Assembly (NCBI RefSeq): GCF_018614955.1
Contig: NZ_JAGGNV010000011.1
Location: forward strand, 62,001 to 126,000
Source of the DNA: Variovorax paradoxus
Lineage (GTDB): Bacteria > Pseudomonadota > Gammaproteobacteria > Burkholderiales > Burkholderiaceae_C
DNA: 64,000 nucleotides
Direction of reading: 5' to 3'
The notes below the pieces were generated by a model. The model was not told where the DNA came from and did not search any database. It saw only the letters and a list, made by a program, of their open reading frames with translations. Position 1 is the stretch's first letter; each line of letters begins with the position of its first letter. The position numbers and the translations under genes were made by a program. This document shows, piece after piece, positions 9,215 through 16,380 of this stretch.

Positions 9215-10198
9215 ATGAACCCGAACCGCATCTCGCGCCGAAACTTCAACCATGCCGTCGGCTTGGCGCTGGCGGCCTTGCCACTGCTGGCGAACGCACA
9301 GGCCTTTCCGTCCAAGCCCATCCGCATCGTCGTGCCCTTCGCGGCCGGCGGCCCGACCGACCTGATGGCGCGCGCCATCGCCAAGAACATGTCGGCCAGC
9401 CTGGGGCAGCCGGTGATCGTCGACAACAAGCCGGGCGGCGGCGGCGTGATCGGCATGAGCGAGGTCGCGCGCGGGCCGGCCGATGGCTACACCATGGTGT
9501 TTCCATCGATCCTCGCCGTCACCAATCCGGCGCTGATGCCCAACTACCCCTTCGATACGCTGCGCGACTTCGCGCCGCTCACGGTGGTGGGCTTCATTCC
9601 GCATGCGGTGGTCGTGAAACCGGACTTCCCGGCCAAGACCTTGCAGGACCTGGTGGCGATGGCCAAGGCCAAACCCGACAGCCTCTCCTACGGCTCCTCG
9701 GGCAACGGCACCTCGGCGCACCTGGGCGCCGCGCTGTTCGCGCAGCGCGCGGGCATCCGCGCGACGCATGTGCCCTACCGCGGCGCGGGCCCGGCGGTGC
9801 AGGACCTGCTGGGCGGCCAGATCCAGTTCATGTTTCTCGACATGAGCTCGGCGCTGGCGCAGATCAAGGCCGGCAAGCTGCGCGCGCTCGCGGTGGCGCC
9901 CAAGTCGCGCTTCGCCGGCCTGCCCGAGGTGCCGACGGTGGCCGAGCAGGGCTATCCGGGGTTCGACGTGCATGGCTGGTACGGGTTGCTGTTGAAGGCC
10001 GGCACGCCGGCGCCGGTCATGCAGCGGCTCTACGCCGAGGTCAAGCGCGCGCTCGATACGCAGGAGGTGCGCGAGATCTTCCAGGCCCAGGGCATCGAGC
10101 CCGGCGGCATGCCGCCGGCCGAGTTCACGGCGCTGGTGCGCGACGACCTGGCGTTGTGGAAGCGCACGGTCGAACAACTCAACATCACGCTGCAATGA
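9215..10198 (+). CDS. second Bug-family substrate-binding protein
   Basis: This 327-aa protein starts at MNPNRISRRNFNHAVG, where the twin Arg and hydrophobic segment suggest Tat or Sec export, cleaved after NAQA. It shows the same Bug landmarks as the first copy: SKPIRIVVPFAAGGPTD, GQPVIVDNKPGGG, HVPYRGAGPAVQDLLGGQ and VPTVAE. The open frame extends upstream but only this start has a ribosome site (AACGGAGACAAC). Two diverged Bug genes in one operon suggest two related ligands. The stop overlaps the next ATG. Confidence 0.9.
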   Translation: MNPNRISRRNFNHAVGLALAALPLLANAQAFPSKPIRIVVPFAAGGPTDLMARAIAKNMSASLGQPVIVDNKPGGGGVIGMSEVARGPADGYTMVFPSILAVTNPALMPNYPFDTLRDFAPLTVVGFIPHAVVVKPDFPAKTLQDLVAMAKAKPDSLSYGSSGNGTSAHLGAALFAQRAGIRATHVPYRGAGPAVQDLLGGQIQFMFLDMSSALAQIKAGKLRALAVAPKSRFAGLPEVPTVAEQGYPGFDVHGWYGLLLKAGTPAPVMQRLYAEVKRALDTQEVREIFQAQGIEPGGMPPAEFTALVRDDLALWKRTVEQLNITLQ

Positions 10199-11166
10199 AC
10201 ATCGTCATCCCCGACGACTACCAGGACTGCGTCCGCACGCTCGACTGCTTCGGCAAGCTGGCGGGACACGAGGTCCGCGTCTTCAACGACACGGTGAAGA
10301 GCACCCACGAACTCGCGGCGCGCTTCGCGGATGCAGAGGCCATCGTGCTCACGCGCGAGCGCACGCGCATCGACGCGGCGCTGCTCCAGCGGCTGCCGAA
10401 GCTGCGCCTGATCAGCCAGACCGGCAAGCTGGCGGGCCACGTCGATCTCGCGGCCTGCACGGCCCGCGGCGTCGTGGTGACGGAAGGCAGCGGCGCAGGC
10501 TCGGCCACGGCTGAGCTGACCTGGGCGCTGGCCCTGGCGAGCCGCCGGCACCTGGTCGAGGAAGCCACGCGCCTGCGCCAGGGCCGGTGGCAAGGCCACC
10601 TGGGCCAGCAGCTCGGTGGCCAGCGTCTGGGCGTGTGGAGCTACGGCCGCATCGGCCGCCAGGTGGCTGCCTACGGTCGCGTGTTCGGCATGAAGGTCTG
10701 GGTGTGGGGGCGCGAAGGCTCGACTTCAGCGGCCCGCGCGGATGGTTTCGAGGTGGCCCCGTCGCGCGAAGCCTTCTTCGCCCAAAGCGACGTGGTCAGC
10801 CTGCATGTGAGGCTCAACGAGCACACCTGGGGCATGGTCACGGACGACGACCTCGGCCGCATGAAGACCAGCGCCCTGCTCGTGAACACCAGCCGTGCCG
10901 AGCTGATTGCCGCCGGCGCGCTGGAGCGCGCGCTGATGCTGGGGCGGCCCGGCTTCGCAGCCATCGACGTGTTCGAGGAAGAACCCGTGCGCGGTGCCGC
11001 GCATCCGCTCGTGCACTTGCCCAACGCGCTGTGCACGCCGCACATCGGCTACGTCGAGCGCGACAACTACGAGCGTTACTTCGGCATCGCCTTCGACCAC
11101 ATCAACCAGTTTGCCGAAGGAAGATTGAGAGAGGCGCTCAATCCCTCGGCCTTGCCGGCAGCCTAG
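10195..11166 (+). CDS. D-2-hydroxyacid dehydrogenase family protein
   Basis: This 323-aa NAD(P)-dependent oxidoreductase has a nucleotide-binding motif GVWSYGRIGRQVA (GxxxGxxG type) near residue 145. Catalytic residues are visible as Arg in NTSRAEL, Glu in FEEEP and His in TPHIGY. It would interconvert a 2-hydroxyacid and a 2-ketoacid and may process the product of the operon. It is coupled by ATGA to the Bug gene. Its TAG stop lies inside the left arm of the inverted-repeat element. Confidence 0.88.
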   Translation: MNIVIPDDYQDCVRTLDCFGKLAGHEVRVFNDTVKSTHELAARFADAEAIVLTRERTRIDAALLQRLPKLRLISQTGKLAGHVDLAACTARGVVVTEGSGAGSATAELTWALALASRRHLVEEATRLRQGRWQGHLGQQLGGQRLGVWSYGRIGRQVAAYGRVFGMKVWVWGREGSTSAARADGFEVAPSREAFFAQSDVVSLHVRLNEHTWGMVTDDDLGRMKTSALLVNTSRAELIAAGALERALMLGRPGFAAIDVFEEEPVRGAAHPLVHLPNALCTPHIGYVERDNYERYFGIAFDHINQFAEGRLREALNPSALPAA

Positions 11167-11329
11167 GCCTAGGAGTCTGCGCGGCAGAAGCTGTGCGCCC
11201 GAAAAAGTGGCAGTTTGAGGGGTCCTTGACCCCTTAGGTACTTCAAAAAAAACGCTCCTGCGCGATTCTGAGAGGTCAAAATTTTGCGGTTCATTTTTCA
11301 ATCCTTCTGCCGCGCAGACTCCTAGGCCT
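11165..11329. repeat. 165-bp MITE-like element with 26-bp perfect terminal inverted repeats
   Basis: Positions 11,165-11,190 and 11,304-11,329 are perfect inverted repeats beginning AGGCCTAGGAGTCTGC. The 113-bp interior has no ORF of its own but contains a second small hairpin (AGGGGTC/GACCCCT near 11,218-11,235) followed by an A-rich tract. There is no transposase. Both flanking convergent genes take their stop codon from the CTAG in the arms. This looks like a non-autonomous mobile repeat that may also act as a two-way terminator. Confidence 0.75.
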
Positions 11330-11783
11330 TGTCCTCGGGCTGCTGGCCGAAGCGCTGAAACATGGCCGACCCGAGCCGTTTGATCTCCATCATCGCATCG
11401 GTCTTCGGTGCTTCTTCGCCGGCAAGGACGGCCGCCGCATGCGATGCGGAGGCGCTTGCCCTTCGCGCGCGATTGGCGCACTTGGCGAGCTCCTGCTTGC
11501 GCTCGCTCGGCGTGAAGTAGGCGGCGTCCCTCAGCAAAGTCTCGGCAACCCGCAGCGCGGCCTCCGCGGCACTCAGGCTCATGTGGATGCCGGCACGTAC
11601 GCGATTGCCGTAATCGTTCTCTTCCTTGAGCCGAAGCTCCGCCTCCTGCTGGGATGAAGGGAGGACGCCCAGATCGGTGGGCGCAAAGTAGGGCACGGCC
11701 TGCACCCCGAGGCTTCGTCCTGCGATCACCTCTTCGATGGCGGTCCTTGCTTTCTCGATCGTTTCCAGATCCAGATTTTCCAT
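11322..11783 (-). CDS. hypothetical protein, helical
   Basis: I chose the ATG at 11,783 (MENLDLETIEKARTAIEEV, 153 aa) because AAAGAGGCTGCC precedes it; the frame extends 48 codons upstream without a better start. The sequence is mostly helical and Ala/Glu/Arg-rich, with no signal peptide or membrane segment, and I do not recognise a family. The last codons (KA, stop) fall in the right arm of the inverted-repeat element, so the element probably replaced the original end. Confidence 0.65.
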   Translation of the reverse strand: MENLDLETIEKARTAIEEVIAGRSLGVQAVPYFAPTDLGVLPSSQQEAELRLKEENDYGNRVRAGIHMSLSAAEAALRVAETLLRDAAYFTPSERKQELAKCANRARRASASASHAAAVLAGEEAPKTDAMMEIKRLGSAMFQRFGQQPEDKA

Positions 11784-12088
11784 GGCAGCCTCTTTTGACG
11801 AGAAGCCCAAGTGTGGGGCGAGCAGCGCCGATGCGCACGTCTTCCGCACGGGAAACTCGGGCAACCCGTCAATTTTTGGCAACAGAGGAATCGCGCGGTC
11901 GCGATCGAAAAATGCTCGGCCGGGCAAAGGTAGAACTTAACTACTGATTCGAGGTTCTTCTCGAGCCGGACGCCAAGATATCCTGTCATCCCGCCCGTCA
12001 TTGTGGGCGCGAGCCTGAGCTCGAATCCTCATTCCTTCAAGCGGACGCCTACAACTATCTGATCAAGTCAAACGTCAAGCTGCATTTC
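11784..12088. other. intergenic region between divergent genes
   Basis: About 300 bp lie between two divergent hypothetical genes. I see no gene, no RNA gene and no promoter good enough to name. Short inverted stretches (CGCGCGGTCGCG near 11,893, and GAGGTTCTTCTCGAG near 11,950) are the only structure noted. Confidence 0.5.
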
Positions 12089-12475
12089 ATGTCTCCATCC
12101 AAGCCTCCGCTCTTTCGCAAGGTGAACACCACTGCTCATGGTGTTCATCACTCGCGTGGCGGGACGTTTCGCGATGAGCGGAACACGAAGGTTCAGCAAC
12201 GTTCCGAAAGGCTGCGCCAGTCAATGCATGGCCATCGCGAGCGCCGGCGGGACTACACACCTCTCTTCAAGTTCCTGCTCTCCCAGGAATCCAGCTACTA
12301 CAGCGGGATGCATGTCGATGCTGAAGGCCTTCTTCAGATTGTTGATCCATCGATGAGCCCTTCCAGCCTGGTCCCGCAATGCAAGTGCTGCACACACACC
12401 TTCAACGGCATTCCGTTCACCCGGCCGTTCGCTGGTCTACGCGGAACCGTCGAGCCTGGCGGCGACGGGGCCTGA
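12089..12475 (+). CDS. hypothetical protein
   Basis: The 128-aa frame starts MSPSKPPLFRKVNTTAHG and is rich in His and Arg at the N-terminus, with a C-terminal CKCCTHTFNG cysteine/histidine cluster that could bind a metal. I do not recognise it. The protein changes character after LLSQ (about residue 70), which would fit an internal deletion, but I cannot show this. It lies just outside the left attachment site and is convergent to the ancestral tRNA-Asp transcript. Confidence 0.5.
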   Translation: MSPSKPPLFRKVNTTAHGVHHSRGGTFRDERNTKVQQRSERLRQSMHGHRERRRDYTPLFKFLLSQESSYYSGMHVDAEGLLQIVDPSMSPSSLVPQCKCCTHTFNGIPFTRPFAGLRGTVEPGGDGA

Positions 12476-12512
12476 TCCTTCCGGCGGCCCCGTGTTCGGG
12501 GAACCCACAAGC

Positions 12513-12545
12513 AAAAAGGGTTAGCAGCCTGATAACTGCTAACCC
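12513..12545 (-). terminator. terminator of ancestral tRNA-Asp transcript
   Basis: A perfect 10-bp stem (GGGTTAGCAG with CTGCTAACCC) followed on the minus strand by TTTTT lies 9 bp beyond the displaced tRNA-Asp 3' end. It is the original host terminator of the tRNA operon, left behind at attL. Confidence 0.8.
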
Positions 12546-12554
12546 TCTTGAGTC

Positions 12555-12605
12555 TGGCGGAGTGGACGGGACTCGAACCCGCGACCCCCGGCGTGACAGG
12601 CCGGT
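12555..12605. repeat. attL: displaced 51-bp tRNA-Asp 3' end
   Basis: This is identical over 51 bp to 55,351-55,401, the anticodon-stem-to-CCA part of tRNA-Asp. The match stops abruptly at 12,605 (G here, A in the tRNA), marking the phage boundary. The rest of a tRNA is absent, so this copy is not a functional gene. Confidence 0.93.
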
Positions 12606-12724
12606 GCATCAAGCCTTAGCCCATGCGGGTTTGGGTCACTTCCCATATTCCAGAAACCGGGCAATTCCGCCCTTAGTTCGCCTCTGACGGATCAGAGGCA
12701 ATTCCAACGATGAAAGCGTAAAAA

Positions 12725-13039
12725 ATGAGCACTGTCACCGAAAACAACTGCATGCGCTGCCGCACCGATTGCGTGCCGCTTGCCAACCTGTCGGCCGATG
12801 GCGAGGGCACATCCTTCGTGTGCGTCGGCCTCAACCGGAAGGAGGATCGCACCGTCATGGAGGACCGCTTTACGCTGTGCTGGAAAAACAGCGCGGTTGA
12901 CGAGCGCGGCCACTGGGACAAGCGCGACTTGCTGGACACCATGAGCGTGATCGCTCAGGCCTTGAGCACGGACGAGAACATCCGCGTGAGCAACAACTTC
13001 ACCGAGCTGGACATGCAGCAGGCGAACATGCTGGCCTGA
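12725..13039 (+). CDS. hypothetical phage protein
   Basis: This 104-aa acidic protein (MSTVTENNCMRCRTDC...) has an N-terminal CMRCRTDC cysteine cluster that might bind a metal. Otherwise it is unrecognised. It is the first gene of the rightward block at the left end of the prophage. Its ATG follows TAAAAA, as does the next gene's. The 120 bp between attL and this start hold a 7-bp hairpin (GCCTCTG/CAGAGGC) but no clear promoter. Confidence 0.65.
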   Translation: MSTVTENNCMRCRTDCVPLANLSADGEGTSFVCVGLNRKEDRTVMEDRFTLCWKNSAVDERGHWDKRDLLDTMSVIAQALSTDENIRVSNNFTELDMQQANMLA

Positions 13040-13120
13040 GCCATTCCGACGATGGCCGCTTTTCGGCTGTCGCCCTCCTCTGGCGGATTCTTCGTCGTTC
13101 CAAAGAAAGGTGCTTAAAAA

Positions 13121-13660
13121 ATGAGGGACTTGTTCATGGTCTTCGACGTTGAATCCATCGGCCTGCACGGCGAAGGATTCGCGGTCGGGTATGTGGTGGT
13201 CAACCGGCAGGGCGAGCGGCTTGAGGAAGCCGTCTTTGCTTGCGATCCCGGCGCTTCGTTGGGCTCCAATGAAGGGCACATGTGGGTGCGCGAGAACGTC
13301 CCGGTGATGCCTTACGAGTACAAGCGGCAGTGGCAGATGCGTGACGCCTTCTGGGCGCGCTGGATGCACTGGAAAGGCCTGGGCGCCGTGCTTGTAGCCG
13401 ACTGCTGCTGGCCGGTCGAGGCGCGATTCCTGATCGCCTGCGTGAACGATGAGCGCCCGGCCCGGGAATGGGAAGGCCCGTACCCGCTGCACGATCTGGC
13501 GTCTATCCTGCTGGCGAACGGAGCAGACCCCCTGGCCGTGACGGACCGCCTGCCTGAAGAGTTGCCCGCGCATCATCCGCTGCACGATGCCCGGCAATCG
13601 GCGCGGCAACTGCTCGCCGCCATCGACAAGGCCAAAGCCCCTCCCTCCCCCAAAGTCTAG
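13121..13660 (+). CDS. DnaQ-like 3'-5' exonuclease fold protein
   Basis: This 179-aa protein begins MRDLFMVFDVESIGLHGEG; FDVES is the Exo I motif with the first Asp and Glu of a DEDD exonuclease. A late HHPLHDARQSA matches the Exo III His-x4-Asp motif, and YPLHDLASIL is a plausible Exo II region. Family knowledge gives a metal-dependent 3'-5' exonuclease on DNA or RNA. Its placement beyond the lysis genes, away from replication genes, suggests an accessory or anti-host role. Confidence 0.7.
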   Translation: MRDLFMVFDVESIGLHGEGFAVGYVVVNRQGERLEEAVFACDPGASLGSNEGHMWVRENVPVMPYEYKRQWQMRDAFWARWMHWKGLGAVLVADCCWPVEARFLIACVNDERPAREWEGPYPLHDLASILLANGADPLAVTDRLPEELPAHHPLHDARQSARQLLAAIDKAKAPPSPKV

Positions 13661-13673
13661 GAGCCAAGACCCA

Positions 13674-13868
13674 ATGACGAACTACACCAAGACGATTTCG
13701 CTGCCGCCGAAGATTGCTGACCTGGACACCATGGCCGATCTGCTCGCGGTGGCAGGCCCGCAGAACTGGATGCTGATCGACCCGCAAGGCCGCGTCTGGT
13801 CCGGACCTGATCCGATGGTTCTGGCGGCGCATGCGAGCTACAAGCCGTCCGTGCTGCTGCCGCTCTAG
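13674..13868 (+). CDS. small hypothetical phage protein
   Basis: This 64-aa protein (MTNYTKTISLPPKIADLD...) starts 13 nt after the exonuclease stop with TAGGAGCC as ribosome site. An upstream in-frame extension exists but lacks a ribosome site. No family is recognised; the segment WMLIDPQGRVWSGPDP looks like a small beta fold. Confidence 0.6.
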   Translation: MTNYTKTISLPPKIADLDTMADLLAVAGPQNWMLIDPQGRVWSGPDPMVLAAHASYKPSVLLPL

Positions 13869-13880
13869 GAGAGACGCAAC

Positions 13881-14087
13881 ATGGCTGACCCGGTTCAGAT
13901 CGTCGAGATCCGCCAACCCAAGATCACGGTCGAGGGCAACGTCTTCGGCGGCAACGCGATCAAGGTGGACGGCAAAACGCTCGTCGAGGTCCACTACGTC
14001 TACCCTTGGGTGGATAACGCAACCGTGGCAGACCTCACCCGTAGGATTGTGGAGATGCTGGAAGGAGAGACGCGTGAATCTGCCTGA
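13881..14087 (+). CDS. small hypothetical phage protein
   Basis: This 68-aa acidic protein (MADPVQIVEIRQPKITVEG...) is predicted to be a beta-rich N-terminal half with a C-terminal helix. AGGAGAGACGCAAC precedes the start. It overlaps the next gene by 14 nt in another frame. No family is recognised. Confidence 0.6.
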   Translation: MADPVQIVEIRQPKITVEGNVFGGNAIKVDGKTLVEVHYVYPWVDNATVADLTRRIVEMLEGETRESA

Positions 14088-14394
14088 ATTGCCAGAGTCA
14101 CAAGCGACGGAATGGCATCCGTTCAAGTACACCGCCGACCAGCTCCGCGCCTATGCTGAGGAAGCCGTCAAGCAGGAGCGAGAGGCACACTGGCAGCCGA
14201 TCGAAACGGCCCCCAAGGATGACTCGGAATTTTTAGCTTACCGGCGAGGCGAAATCGCGGCGGCGAAGTGCTTTATCCGCGATGACGGCGAAATGTGGAG
14301 CTTCGGCCGCCAGTCAGCACACCGCGACGTGTTCCCAGAGATAGTGCCCACGCACTGGATGCGGTTGCCTGAGCCTCCTGAGCCGGTAAAATGA
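14074..14394 (+). CDS. DUF551-like phage protein
   Basis: I use the GTG at 14,074 (106 aa, then NLPELPESQ) because GGAAGGAGAGACGC precedes it. The second half, WQPIETAPKDDSEFLAYR followed by PTHWMRLPEPP near the end, matches the DUF551 pattern common in phage early regions. Function is unknown. Its TGA stop overlaps the first helix of the structured non-coding stretch. Confidence 0.68.
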   Translation: MNLPELPESQATEWHPFKYTADQLRAYAEEAVKQEREAHWQPIETAPKDDSEFLAYRRGEIAAAKCFIRDDGEMWSFGRQSAHRDVFPEIVPTHWMRLPEPPEPVK

Positions 14395-14700
14395 GCCTTC
14401 GCTTAGGGTTGCGCGATCGTGGCCGGCGACAACCAGCGTAAGGGCTGACAACCTACCGGGTGAAAGGCCCCGGTGCCATCACGCATTCGGATTGACGAGT
14501 GGTCCTCGTAAGCCTAACCAGCTGCACAGTCCGAAGTCGTGATGGTTGAATGCGCAGGCTGATGCGCAAATTTCGTGTAGCGGCTGATAGCGCGCTTGCA
14601 AGACGATGGGGATGCATGCTCACCCGTCAGGCAGCAACCCGACCGGGAGTGCGCAGCGGAACGAAACGCCGGAGATCAGCACCGGCCACCATCTCCCCAT
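14394..14700 (+). ncRNA. candidate structured non-coding RNA
   Basis: About 300 nt between convergent gene blocks lack a credible gene but are densely self-complementary. Helices seen are 14,394-14,403 with 14,435-14,446 (10 bp, two bulges), enclosing 14,407-14,411/14,430-14,434; 14,455-14,460/14,469-14,474; 14,476-14,483/14,538-14,545 (8 bp) enclosing 14,486-14,493/14,528-14,535 and 14,495-14,499/14,505-14,509; 14,551-14,556/14,563-14,568; and 14,606-14,612/14,694-14,700. The plus strand is assumed because it follows the rightward genes. No known RNA class is recognised. Confidence 0.45.
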
Positions 14701-14707
14701 ACCAGCG

Positions 14708-15019
14708 CTACCGAGGGAAGCGCTTACCGAGGCTGTAGTCCATCGTAGGAGCGCTCACAGGCGAGCCCTGCGATCCTGAGGGCATCGGCGTAACTAGCCA
14801 ACTCTCCCGCTCCGTCGCTAGCCCTCGTGAGCACCCCTGCGAGCACATCGAGGGCGTCGGTACTAGGCTTACCCTCGCTTGGCTTGGCAGGGCTGGAATC
14901 CTTGGTTGCTCCACGGACTGCGGCTGTAAAGGCAGCGAGGCGCTCCCGCAGGCCGTCAGCAGCGCGCTTAGCGTCAGTGGCAGCAGCTTGGGCAAGTTCG
15001 GTGCGTTGTTCTGCTTCAT
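14708..15019 (-). CDS. Rz1: Rz1-like outer-membrane spanin lipoprotein
   Basis: This 103-aa protein is encoded in a different frame almost entirely inside Rz. It has a lipoprotein signal, LLPLTLSALLTAC, with the lipid-accepting Cys in LTAC, and a Pro/Ser-rich mature part as in Rz1. It would sit in the outer membrane and bind Rz across the periplasm. It ends 16 bp beyond the Rz stop. The embedded arrangement is the main evidence. Confidence 0.78.
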   Translation of the reverse strand: MKQNNAPNLPKLLPLTLSALLTACGSASLPLQPQSVEQPRIPALPSQARVSLVPTPSMCSQGCSRGLATERESWLVTPMPSGSQGSPVSAPTMDYSLGKRFPR

Positions 15020-15242
15020 TGATGATTTCCTCTTTCCTCTGTTCACGGCGCTGCTCCTCTTCGCGGGCTTCCTGCTCGGCCTTCTGAGCAGCTTCTGCGG
15101 CTTGCTGGCGTGCTTCGGCAAACTCACGCTCAACCTTGGCCGTCTCGGCATGCGCACGTTCTATGCGCACTTGCTGGACACCAAGCAACGCGAGCAGGAC
15201 CGCGATGACTACAAACTTCCATTGGGTAATGAGGAAGGTCAT
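14724..15242 (-). CDS. Rz: Rz-like inner-membrane spanin (DUF2514-like)
   Basis: The 172-aa protein has an N-terminal membrane segment (FVVIAVLLALLGVQQV, about residues 10-25) followed by a long charged coiled coil (about 26-105). This is the i-spanin plan. It acts with Rz1 to fuse inner and outer membranes after the endolysin has cut the wall. Its ATG overlaps the stop of a 23-aa membrane peptide gene. Confidence 0.82.
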   Translation of the reverse strand: MTFLITQWKFVVIAVLLALLGVQQVRIERAHAETAKVEREFAEARQQAAEAAQKAEQEAREEEQRREQRKEEIINEAEQRTELAQAAATDAKRAADGLRERLAAFTAAVRGATKDSSPAKPSEGKPSTDALDVLAGVLTRASDGAGELASYADALRIAGLACERSYDGLQPR

Positions 15243-15310
15243 AGGAAGAAGATCAGTCCGAAGATGACGCCAAGCACAAGACCGAGGCTGACGCCGTTCC
15301 AGAAGTTCAT
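15239..15310 (-). CDS. 23-aa membrane peptide in lysis cassette
   Basis: The peptide starts MNFWNGVSLGLVLGVI and is essentially one transmembrane helix. GGAGGTCCAA gives a very good ribosome site 6 nt before the ATG. Its start overlaps the stop of the zinc-knuckle peptide and its stop overlaps the Rz start (ATGA both times). A role in lysis timing, such as pinholin or antiholin, is a guess from position and size. Confidence 0.6.
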   Translation of the reverse strand: MNFWNGVSLGLVLGVIFGLIFFL

Positions 15311-15381
15311 TTGGACCTCCATGGACAGTTGGCCGGGTGATGACCCTTGCGCCCGCAGAACGAACAAGGGTCGTCGGTCAT
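15307..15381 (-). CDS. 24-aa CCHC zinc-knuckle peptide
   Basis: The peptide MTDDPCSFCGRKGHHPANC plus five residues contains a complete CX2CX4HX4C zinc knuckle (Cys6, Cys9, His14, Cys19), a motif that binds zinc and single-stranded nucleic acid. It overlaps the endolysin stop and the next start by ATGA at both ends, which argues for real translation. Function in a lysis cassette is unknown. Confidence 0.62.
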   Translation of the reverse strand: MTDDPCSFCGRKGHHPANCPWRSK

Positions 15382-15857
15382 GACATCGTTCCGCCAGCCG
15401 CCAGATAGGCCGCCTTCAGCTTGTCGATGCCGTTCTCGTGTTGCCCATAGCCAGCCCCCGGAAGGCTCGCCCACAAGTTGCGCACACGCGCCACGGCAAG
15501 AATGAAGCTACCGCAATCGATCAGCGGCAAAGCGCCACGCTCGCGGATCAACTGGATAGCCCAGATGTCTTGCGATTCAGGCCCGAAGTCGGGAAGGTTC
15601 AGTTGAGCCTTGTAGTGCGCCCAGTGCTTGAGCATGTGCTGATACCGGCCTGAAGCCGTGGAGTACAGGCCTTTGCGGTTGATTTGCTTTGGACGACGAC
15701 CAGCGGCAAAAGGATGCTCTGAGTAGTCGTCGAAGATTTCCGGCCCATCTACGCCGGTAACGATCACGTCATAGCCATCGTTCTGCGTCAGAGGGTGTGT
15801 GCTCGTTGCCTCAGACACGGCCAGCATGTCGAGGAAGGCTTTGCGATTGGGGTTCAT
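15378..15857 (-). CDS. lambda R-type endolysin (GH104 lytic transglycosylase)
   Basis: The 159-aa protein follows the lambda R layout: AFLDMLAVSEATS with the catalytic Glu, GYDVIVTG, DYSEHP, STASGRYQ, LPDFGPESQD, ERGALPLID and WASLPGAGYGQ. It cleaves peptidoglycan glycan strands at host lysis. No signal peptide or SAR segment is visible, so it needs a holin for release. I use ATG 15,857; a GTG directly before it at 15,860 overlaps the upstream stop and is possible. Confidence 0.93.
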   Translation of the reverse strand: MNPNRKAFLDMLAVSEATSTHPLTQNDGYDVIVTGVDGPEIFDDYSEHPFAAGRRPKQINRKGLYSTASGRYQHMLKHWAHYKAQLNLPDFGPESQDIWAIQLIRERGALPLIDCGSFILAVARVRNLWASLPGAGYGQHENGIDKLKAAYLAAGGTMS

Positions 15858-16114
15858 CACTCGTGCAGCTTGGGCTGAGGCTTGAGACGAAGGTAGATGT
15901 TCACCGCCATCCCTGCGAGCAAGAGATAGCCAGGGTTGATGCCGAGCATCGATGCAAAGGCGCTACGGTCGCTGTCAGGTACGGCAAGCCACATGGTTGT
16001 GGCTACGCCCATAACGGCAGTCCATTGCACTGACAACATGCGCCAAGCCTTGTCCCATTCTGGGATCAGCTTGGTATCGAGCCACTCGTAAAAACGTCGC
16101 TTCAGTTCGGTCAT
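15857..16114 (-). CDS. holin-like membrane protein (DUF7940-like)
   Basis: The 85-aa protein has a charged, amphipathic N-terminal half (MTELKRRFYEWLDTKLIPEW) and two hydrophobic stretches (VQWTAVMGVATTMWLAV and PGYLLLAGMAVNIYL) separated by a short polar turn. This is a class II holin layout, directly upstream of the endolysin and coupled to it. Its start overlaps the previous stop (ATGA). The family name is from memory of similar phage proteins. Confidence 0.7.
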   Translation of the reverse strand: MTELKRRFYEWLDTKLIPEWDKAWRMLSVQWTAVMGVATTMWLAVPDSDRSAFASMLGINPGYLLLAGMAVNIYLRLKPQPKLHE

Positions 16115-16380
16115 CGCGGACTCCTTTTGTCTGCTTCCAAATTCTCGATACGGAATTTCATGATTGCCATCTCCCCTTGGATCGTTGCGGCTTGCCCATT
16201 ACCGGCTTTCACGGAAATCTTCAGATCCGTCATGTCCTCGCCGAGTTGGCCCAGCTTGAAATACATGCCGCCTATCAGCAAAGCGAAGGAGAAAACACCG
16301 CTGATCAACCATGTCAGCGGGAGCTTCATGTCGATCACGCGGCGGGAGAGTTCGCCGGGTTGGGTGTCTCGGCTATCCAC
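16111..16380 (-). CDS. membrane protein with C-terminal coiled coil, lysis-associated
   Basis: I use the GTG at 16,380 (89 aa) because CTGAAGG lies upstream; a TTG at 16,401 is the other candidate. There is one membrane helix (LTWLISGVFSFALLIGGMYF) and then a charged helical tail. It is coupled to the holin-like gene by ATGA. It may be a second holin, antiholin or membrane anchor. Confidence 0.62.
   Translation of the reverse strand: MDSRDTQPGELSRRVIDMKLPLTWLISGVFSFALLIGGMYFKLGQLGEDMTDLKISVKAGNGQAATIQGEMAIMKFRIENLEADKRSPR

Noticed and set aside
7027..9456. 809-codon open frame on the minus strand opposite the acyl-CoA synthetase
   Set aside because: High GC leaves long antisense frames. The plus-strand protein has complete, recognisable domains and this one is His/Arg/Ala-rich with none.
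10726..11838. 370-codon minus-strand frame running through the 165-bp repeat
   Set aside because: It crosses both repeat arms and the opposite strand of the dehydrogenase, and shows no domain.
12555..12605. Second tRNA-Asp gene at the left end
   Set aside because: Only the 3' 51 bp are present; the 5' half is replaced by phage DNA, so it is attL.
12606..12724. Promoter for the left-end rightward genes
   Set aside because: No convincing -35/-10 pair was found; only a 7-bp hairpin is visible.
14550..14738. 61-codon plus-strand frame in the RNA candidate region
   Set aside because: It is Arg-rich, has no ribosome site and covers sequences involved in base pairing.
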